Both the position numbers and the translations under genes were made by a program. A model generated the notes under the pieces. The model worked only from the letters and a program-made list of their open reading frames with translations. It did not search any database and was not told the origin of the DNA. Of a stretch of DNA of 64,000 nucleotides, positions 59,173 through 64,000 are shown piece after piece. The stretch is from positions 124,001 through 188,000 of the forward strand of contig NZ_JAGZSD010000004.1 in NCBI RefSeq assembly GCF_018381315.1. The letters are read 5' to 3'. Position 1 is the first letter of the stretch. Each line of letters starts with the position of its first letter. Origin of the DNA: Anaerostipes sp. GTDB lineage: Bacteria > Bacillota > Clostridia > Lachnospirales > Lachnospiraceae.

Positions 59173-59949
59173 TTAGGTATCCTGTGACAAAAACGGTCCT
59201 GCAATTTTCATCCATTCTTCTGGAAGATAAACTGCCAGATAACCGTGTCCGTATCCCTCTGCCTCATAGATTTCACAGGACGGCACCAATTCTTTAAAAT
59301 ATGCCGCTGACCTTTTTACGCATTTCATCTCTTTGGATCCGTACCAATACCTGACCTGTGCAGTCACCTTTTTTATCCGGTCATCGATCCGGTACTGAGC
59401 CATATAAGTGCGGTAGATGGTGAACATGGTCTCTTTTCTGAAATGAGGCATATCTCTCAGATAATAGTCCGAAATTTCTTTTGGAAGAGACATCTTAGGC
59501 ATAAATTTTTTCAGCAGCTCCAGCTCCATCCGGCTGGCAGTTTTGCTGAACATCAGCGGCCAGCAGCATCTCACTGCGGCAATACAGCACCTTGCAAGTC
59601 TGGGCTGGGGAAGGCAGAGGCTCCCGTCTATGATGGCTTTTTGCGCAAAGTCCGGCCTCTTCGATAATATTTCGATGACGATCTGTCCTCCCAGGGATAC
59701 TCCTCCGATGGCGTAAACACTGCCGCCCCAATGTTCGTCGATATATGTAATGATTTTTTCTGCAGTGTCTTCGGTGGAGATATACTCTGCGGCATATTCT
59801 TCTCCATGTCCGTCTAAAGTCGGCAGGATCACATGATACTGCGGGGAGAGCATCCGTGCCTGCCTTAAATAAGCCCACCAAGCCTGTCCACCTCCGTGGA
59901 TCAGCACAACATGAGGCAGGTCTTTATCCCCAAATTCATGAAATTTCAT
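59173..59949 (-). CDS. alpha/beta hydrolase
   Basis: 258 residues from ATG 59949 (GAGGTGA ahead). Oxyanion region VVLIHGGGQAWWAYLRQARM, nucleophile elbow GGVSLGGQIVIE with the catalytic Ser in GVSLGG, and C-terminal GYGHGYLAVY with the catalytic His. No signal peptide. Substrate unknown. Its ATG is 5 bp after the tetR-like stop, so the regulator probably controls it. Confidence 0.88.
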   Translation of the reverse strand: MKFHEFGDKDLPHVVLIHGGGQAWWAYLRQARMLSPQYHVILPTLDGHGEEYAAEYISTEDTAEKIITYIDEHWGGSVYAIGGVSLGGQIVIEILSKRPDFAQKAIIDGSLCLPQPRLARCCIAAVRCCWPLMFSKTASRMELELLKKFMPKMSLPKEISDYYLRDMPHFRKETMFTIYRTYMAQYRIDDRIKKVTAQVRYWYGSKEMKCVKRSAAYFKELVPSCEIYEAEGYGHGYLAVYLPEEWMKIAGPFLSQDT

Positions 59950-59954
59950 TTCCG

Positions 59955-60563
59955 TCACCTCTTTAGATATATGTTTTTCCAATGAGTGATCAAGTCTCCA
60001 AAGTCTTTCTCTACCTGCCCAAAGTCTATCCAGCCTTCATGATATGTGTGGTACAAGTAACCCTCGCAGGCCAGTGTAATCTCCTGAAACATCATCTCTA
60101 AATCAATGTCTTCCCGGAAAAGGCTGCCATCCATGGATTCCAGAAACTCATGCCGGCCAATTTGATTTTGTTTGTCAATGAGCCTGCATACATCCTTTTT
60201 TACTTCAGGATTCTGTTCATAGTACGCTTTCAATGAAAATGCCGAAATATACGGATATTTCACTGAAAGAGAACATTTTGCCTTAAGATTGCGGCAAAGC
60301 ATTTCAAAGAAGTCTTTGGTTTCCGATACCCGGTATTGTCTGGCGGTCTTTTGCGTCAGATACAGGGCATTGCTGACCAGAAATAAATATAATTCTTTTT
60401 TGTTTGTAAAATAGTAAAATAAAAGGGATTTGGATATTCCCGCTGCATCTGCGATGGCTGACATGGATGCCCTTTTATATTCATTTTTTGCAAACACACG
60501 ATAGCCGGCTTCTATCATCCGTTCCCGCTTATCCCGGGGAAGCTGGTAAAATTTATCCTTCAT
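59955..60563 (-). CDS. TetR family transcriptional regulator
   Basis: 202 residues from ATG 60563 after GGAGGAGG. N-terminal HTH: KRERMIEAGYRVFAKNEYKR, ASMSAIADAAGISKSLLFYY, FTNKKELYLFLV. Variable ligand-binding helices follow. First gene in a unit with the hydrolase. Confidence 0.92.
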   Translation of the reverse strand: MKDKFYQLPRDKRERMIEAGYRVFAKNEYKRASMSAIADAAGISKSLLFYYFTNKKELYLFLVSNALYLTQKTARQYRVSETKDFFEMLCRNLKAKCSLSVKYPYISAFSLKAYYEQNPEVKKDVCRLIDKQNQIGRHEFLESMDGSLFREDIDLEMMFQEITLACEGYLYHTYHEGWIDFGQVEKDFGDLITHWKNIYLKR

Positions 60564-60636
60564 TTTTCCTCCTCCATTGACCGTTTCGTCCGATAAATCC
60601 AGCATATCTCTATTGACCGGTCCTAGGAAGACCCCT

Positions 60637-61380
60637 TTAATAATTTGGTTCTTTTATTCTCACAAGGCGGATATCCGTACCTTTGGTGATCCCGCGAACC
60701 AGCGATTCCACTCCAAGTATTTCTGTATTTGTGTGGCTTCCCACAAACAGATTCATTCCCACATGTTGTGCATACTGCTGAGAATACAGCACATATTCTC
60801 CGGTCACATATGTATCGCATCCGGCCTCTGACGCAATTTTCATTTCACTGGTCATATTGCCTCCGCCTGCCGCCACCGCTACTTTCTTTATAAGCTGATC
60901 GCTGTTCCGGAAACAGCGTATATTTTCCTGTAAAACATCCGCCAATCTGTTAGAAAACAAATCAAAACTTACAGGATTTATTTCCCCTGTCACACCGCCA
61001 TAATACACCTCTGCATATGGCATCACTTTTTTTATATTCCTGATTCCAAGTGCCTTTGCCAAGGATGCACTTGTGCCAAAATCTGCGTCGTCTAACGGCG
61101 CATGAAAAAATGCATGTGTAATTTTATTTTCATCCAGCAGCCGGTTGCAGCATTTCTTCAGACCATAAATAAATTCCCAGGAGTCATGGTGAGTAATCAG
61201 AAAATCCACACGTTCCCTACTGGCTTGTTCTATGATTTCTCTGGTAAGGTTTGTGGCATATCCGATGCATCTGATCTCCCTTTCGATTTCATTATAAAAT
61301 CCCCATTCCTGCGGCAGCATCTGTAATTTCCCGCTGTCAAACATTCCTGTCAGAATCCCTTTCAGCTGACTATATTTCAT
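60637..61380 (-). CDS. NIF3-like dinuclear metal-centre protein
   Basis: 247 residues from ATG 61380 after AAGGAGG. Metal-ligand motifs of the NIF3/YbgI family: DFLITHHDSWEF, FHAPLDDAD, VAVAAGGGNM and a C-terminal VGSHTNTEILGV. A two-metal hexameric protein, proposed GTP cyclohydrolase-like in some members; role unclear here. Confidence 0.9.
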   Translation of the reverse strand: MKYSQLKGILTGMFDSGKLQMLPQEWGFYNEIEREIRCIGYATNLTREIIEQASRERVDFLITHHDSWEFIYGLKKCCNRLLDENKITHAFFHAPLDDADFGTSASLAKALGIRNIKKVMPYAEVYYGGVTGEINPVSFDLFSNRLADVLQENIRCFRNSDQLIKKVAVAAGGGNMTSEMKIASEAGCDTYVTGEYVLYSQQYAQHVGMNLFVGSHTNTEILGVESLVRGITKGTDIRLVRIKEPNY

Positions 61381-61423
61381 TGCATCCTCCTTTTTGACTG
61401 TGCTTTGATTTTTATTATACAAT

Positions 61424-61480
61424 AAAAAATCCCTGCCGTTCCAGTCCCGATATATCTGAACAGGATAAGCAAGGATTTCT
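61424..61480 (-). terminator. terminator of the lipoprotein gene
   Basis: Minus strand AAATCCTTGC ... GCAGGGATTTTTTATTG, with a long loop that folds further. Stem 9-10 bp with one mismatch and a T run. Confidence 0.6.
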
Positions 61481-61488
61481 TAAGACTC

Positions 61489-61977
61489 TTATTTCTTTTT
61501 CACTTTATATTCTTCTACTTTTTTTGTATCAGTATTTTTCTTATAGATTTTTCCGTTGTCTTTGTCAACGTAGAAATCTCCGTATTTCTTTCCGGAATCT
61601 GTGGATGTGTCATAAATCTCAAAATGATATCCTTTGGCTCCGTCTCTGTATTCAGAAACGTTTTCTTCTTTATTTCTTACTTCATACTGTCCATTTCCGT
61701 CAGATCCAAGTCTATTGATCAGATAGTCATGAGCGTCGTCGTAATTATCAAACCCATTGGCAACATCATCTGCCAGGTCTTTTGCACCGTCTGCAACATC
61801 ATCTGCTGCGTCTTCCACATCATCTCCCAGGTCATTATTAGTGGCTGTTGTAGAAGCGCCCTCTCCTTTAGTTTCTGTAGTTGTTGCATCATTTTTGTTT
61901 GAGCATCCTGTGAACATTGCAGCAACACTTAATGTGAGGACTGCAGCCATTGTCAGCATCCAACATTTCTTTTTCAT
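61489..61977 (-). CDS. lipoprotein, function unknown
   Basis: 162 residues from ATG 61977 (AAAAGGAGAG ahead). Signal peptide with lipobox MFTGC, lipid-modified Cys25. A Thr/Asp-rich linker with repeated DD(V)ADGAKDLADDVANG follows. The C-terminal domain (DAHDYLINRLGSD, YEVRNKEENVSEYRDGAKGY, DFYVDKDNGKIYKK) looks like a small beta-rich PepSY/YpeB-like fold, but I am not sure of the family. Confidence 0.8.
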   Translation of the reverse strand: MKKKCWMLTMAAVLTLSVAAMFTGCSNKNDATTTETKGEGASTTATNNDLGDDVEDAADDVADGAKDLADDVANGFDNYDDAHDYLINRLGSDGNGQYEVRNKEENVSEYRDGAKGYHFEIYDTSTDSGKKYGDFYVDKDNGKIYKKNTDTKKVEEYKVKKK

Positions 61978-62100
61978 TATGAACTCTCCTTTTCCTTTGG
62001 AATAATTATTTGATACCACTATTGTTTCCAATGAAAAGGAAAATATACCTTTACAAAATTTCTAAGTTTTTACCACATGTTTTGCTGCGAAGAAAACCTT

Positions 62101-63477
62101 CTAATCAAAAATTTTATTTGCATTTAATATGTTTTTCGGATCTAACGAAAGCTTTACCTGCTTCATCATCTGAAGGTTTAACGGGTCCGCAGCTTTTTTC
62201 AAATATTTCTTTTTGCTGAGGCCGATGCCATGCTCGCCTGATGTCAGCCCGCCCAGCTCGCTGCTCTTATCATAGGCAAAAGCAAGTACTTTCCTGCGGT
62301 CTTCCTCCCACTGTTCCTGTGTCCGGCTGCCGCGGACCACACACAGATGTACGTTGCCGTCCCCTGCATGTCCAAAACTTACCATCTGTACGCCGGTCTT
62401 TTTCTCCAGCTGATTGATATATTCAATAAATTCTGCAGATTTATTGATTGGGACTACAATATCCACCGGTTCCTGCTCTGATTTTGCCTCCACCGCTTTT
62501 ACCAGAGCACCGCGGATTTTCCACACCGCATCAATGGTTTCCTGATCTTCAAGCACCAGAACATCCTTGGCACCGCTTTCTTCTGCTACAGCCGAAAGCT
62601 TCTCCACCCGTTTATATATTTCTTCTGTGTCATCTCCGTCAAACGTCAGCAGAATATATGCCGCAGCATTCTCATAAGGAAATGTCAGCCCGACATACTC
62701 TTCTCCAAGGGCAACTACCTTTTTTTCCACAAATTCAATTGCCGTCGGGTCAAGATTTCCCCGGATTACATTTAGAACAGCCCGGATGCCTGTATGTAAA
62801 TCATCAAACGGAAGCAGGACACTCAGTGATGTCTGAGGCTTTACTGTCAGTTTAACAATAGCCTTCGTGATGATACCCAGAGTTCCCTCTGAACCTATCA
62901 TCAGATGTTTCAGGGACAGGCCGGAGCTGTCCTTTACCACCTTTCCTCCCAGACTGGCCACACTGCCGTCGGCGAGCACTACCTCGAGCCCCCGTACATA
63001 GTCTCTTGTGACCCCGTATTTCACCGCACGCATTCCGCCTGCATTGGTACTGATATTTCCTCCGATGGTTGCTGTCTTCTCTCCCGGATCCGGCGGATAA
63101 AATAGACCTTCCGCCTCCACCAGCTCCTGAAAATCTTTTAAAACCACCCCTGGCTCAACTGTTGCCGTAAAAGTCTCCCGATCAATCTCCAGTACCCGGT
63201 TCATCCGGGACAGATCCAAAACGATCCCACCGTCTGCCGGAACTGTGGACCCTACCAGATTGGTCCCCGCACCTCTGGGTGTGACAGGAATCCCATTCTT
63301 ATATGCATATTTCATAACATCACTGACCTCTTTGGCCGATTCAGGAAATACCAGAGCCTTTGCCCGTCCTTTCAGTCTGCCCAAAGTGTCTGATAAATAT
63401 TTTTCTTCTATATTACTGTCAAAGATAACCCGCTCACTGTCAGGTATCACACAACTCAGTCCATCCAAAGTTATCAC
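62101..63477 (-). CDS. GlcD-type FAD-linked oxidase (glycolate/lactate oxidase subunit)
   Basis: 458 residues from a GTG directly after the permease stop. FAD-binding 4 domain: VTPRGAGTNLVGSTVPADGG, PGEKTATIGGNISTNAGGM, GSEGTLGIITKAI. C-terminal FAD-oxidase domain with FGHAGDGNVHLCVV and SGEHGIGLSKK. Oxidises a 2-hydroxy acid, probably with an electron-transferring flavoprotein or GlcF partner that is not in the window. Confidence 0.92.
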   Translation of the reverse strand: MITLDGLSCVIPDSERVIFDSNIEEKYLSDTLGRLKGRAKALVFPESAKEVSDVMKYAYKNGIPVTPRGAGTNLVGSTVPADGGIVLDLSRMNRVLEIDRETFTATVEPGVVLKDFQELVEAEGLFYPPDPGEKTATIGGNISTNAGGMRAVKYGVTRDYVRGLEVVLADGSVASLGGKVVKDSSGLSLKHLMIGSEGTLGIITKAIVKLTVKPQTSLSVLLPFDDLHTGIRAVLNVIRGNLDPTAIEFVEKKVVALGEEYVGLTFPYENAAAYILLTFDGDDTEEIYKRVEKLSAVAEESGAKDVLVLEDQETIDAVWKIRGALVKAVEAKSEQEPVDIVVPINKSAEFIEYINQLEKKTGVQMVSFGHAGDGNVHLCVVRGSRTQEQWEEDRRKVLAFAYDKSSELGGLTSGEHGIGLSKKKYLKKAADPLNLQMMKQVKLSLDPKNILNANKIFD

Positions 63478-64000
63478 CTACCGTTTCGTAAATTTTAACG
63501 CCACCTTATCTCCGATCCACTGTCCAAGCTGGACAATAATAATCAGCACAATCACTGTAAAAGTCAGAACCCCTGTTTCATATCGGTTATATCCGTACCG
63601 GATAGCCAGATCTCCGATTCCGCCTCCTCCGACACTTCCTGCCATGGCAGAATATCCGATGATGCTGACAAACGTCACCGTCAGCCCGCGGATCAGACTT
63701 GGAAGGGCTTCCACTAACAACACCTTTCGGATAATCAGCCAGACACTTGCACCGGTAGCCACAGCTGCCTCCACAACTCCCTTGTCTATTTCGCTGAAAG
63801 AGCCTTCCACAAGTCTTGCATAAAATGCAACTGATGCGATGGATAAAGGAACCGCCGCTGCTGCCGCACCGATGCTGGTCCCCACTATAATCCTGGTCAG
63901 CGGAAGCAGGACAACAAGCAGGATAATGAACGGCATGGACCGGATAATATTAATGATAGTCCCGGCTACCGCATTGACTGCACGGTTTTTGTAAAACAAA
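63478..64000 (-). CDS. metI: MetI-type ABC permease (5' end outside window)
   Basis: 174 codons seen; the N-terminus lies beyond 64000. BPD-type permease with several helices, the NIIRSMPFIILLVVLLPLTR and EIDKGVVEAAVATGASVWLI segments, the EAA loop, and the C-terminal SAMAGSVGGGGIGDLAIRYG that marks the D-methionine transporter family. Couples to GlcD at its stop codon (no gap). Typical family length is about 220 residues. Confidence 0.88.
   Translation of the reverse strand, partial: LFYKNRAVNAVAGTIINIIRSMPFIILLVVLLPLTRIIVGTSIGAAAAAVPLSIASVAFYARLVEGSFSEIDKGVVEAAVATGASVWLIIRKVLLVEALPSLIRGLTVTFVSIIGYSAMAGSVGGGGIGDLAIRYGYNRYETGVLTFTVIVLIIIVQLGQWIGDKVALKFTKR

Overview
The window looks like a chromosomal segment of a Gram-positive, anaerobic gut-type Clostridia, most likely a Lachnospiraceae. 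The evidence is the SCIFF peptide with its radical SAM maturase, a fused SecDF, RNase Y, rubredoxin, a SpoIIM/NudF pair, DUF1700 and DUF4250 proteins, strong AAGGAGG-type ribosome binding sites and absence of any outer-membrane gene. The genus cannot be fixed from sequence reading alone. I saw no rRNA or tRNA gene.

Layout. 1-11.1 kb, almost all on the minus strand: a partial secreted C39-like protein, the DNA-repair nuclease SbcCD, a Cof-type phosphatase, RecJ, SecDF, and the SCIFF maturase and peptide. 11.155-18.934 kb: an AT-rich integrated element that I interpret as a complete filamentous phage (inovirus) prophage. It has a DNA-binding protein, a likely ssDNA-binding protein, several one-helix coat-type proteins, a 53-residue major-coat candidate followed by a strong terminator, a pIII-like adhesin with an Asp/Pro linker, a Zot/pI assembly ATPase, an HUH rolling-circle Rep and an IS30-type transposase. 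It is bounded by 21-bp direct repeats in the 3' end of a PHP phosphoesterase gene, with imperfect 26-bp inverted repeats just inside. An 18-bp palindrome recurs four times in it.

18.9-31.7 kb: PHP protein, TIGR04086 membrane protein, MetE-like protein, YajC, Tgt, AroC, an S1-domain protein, a Ser/Thr kinase / PP2C phosphatase / Ig-like surface-protein cluster, and a YtrA-type regulator with an ABC exporter. YajC, SecDF, Tgt and the SCIFF pair form a conserved clostridial neighbourhood that the prophage now splits.

31.7-48.5 kb: threonine synthase, an M20 amidohydrolase, a histidine phosphatase, an FMN-riboswitch-controlled riboflavin transporter, DAHP synthase, SpoIIM-like protein, NudF, a mannitol-1-phosphate dehydrogenase-like protein, RNase Y, a GH13 glycosidase and an FtsX-type ABC transporter with a long coiled coil.

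48.6-64 kb: a CRISPR array with 12 repeats and no cas genes in the window, flanked by a repeated two-hairpin (REP-like) sequence that recurs near 59.1 kb. Then come a fluoride channel, carbonic anhydrase, YbaK deacylase, rubredoxin, a Crp/FNR regulator, a macro-domain protein, a MoxR-VWA-LRR operon, an XRE regulator beside a 17-bp inverted repeat, a TetR/hydrolase pair, a NIF3-like protein, a lipoprotein, a GlcD-type oxidase and the end of a MetI-type permease.
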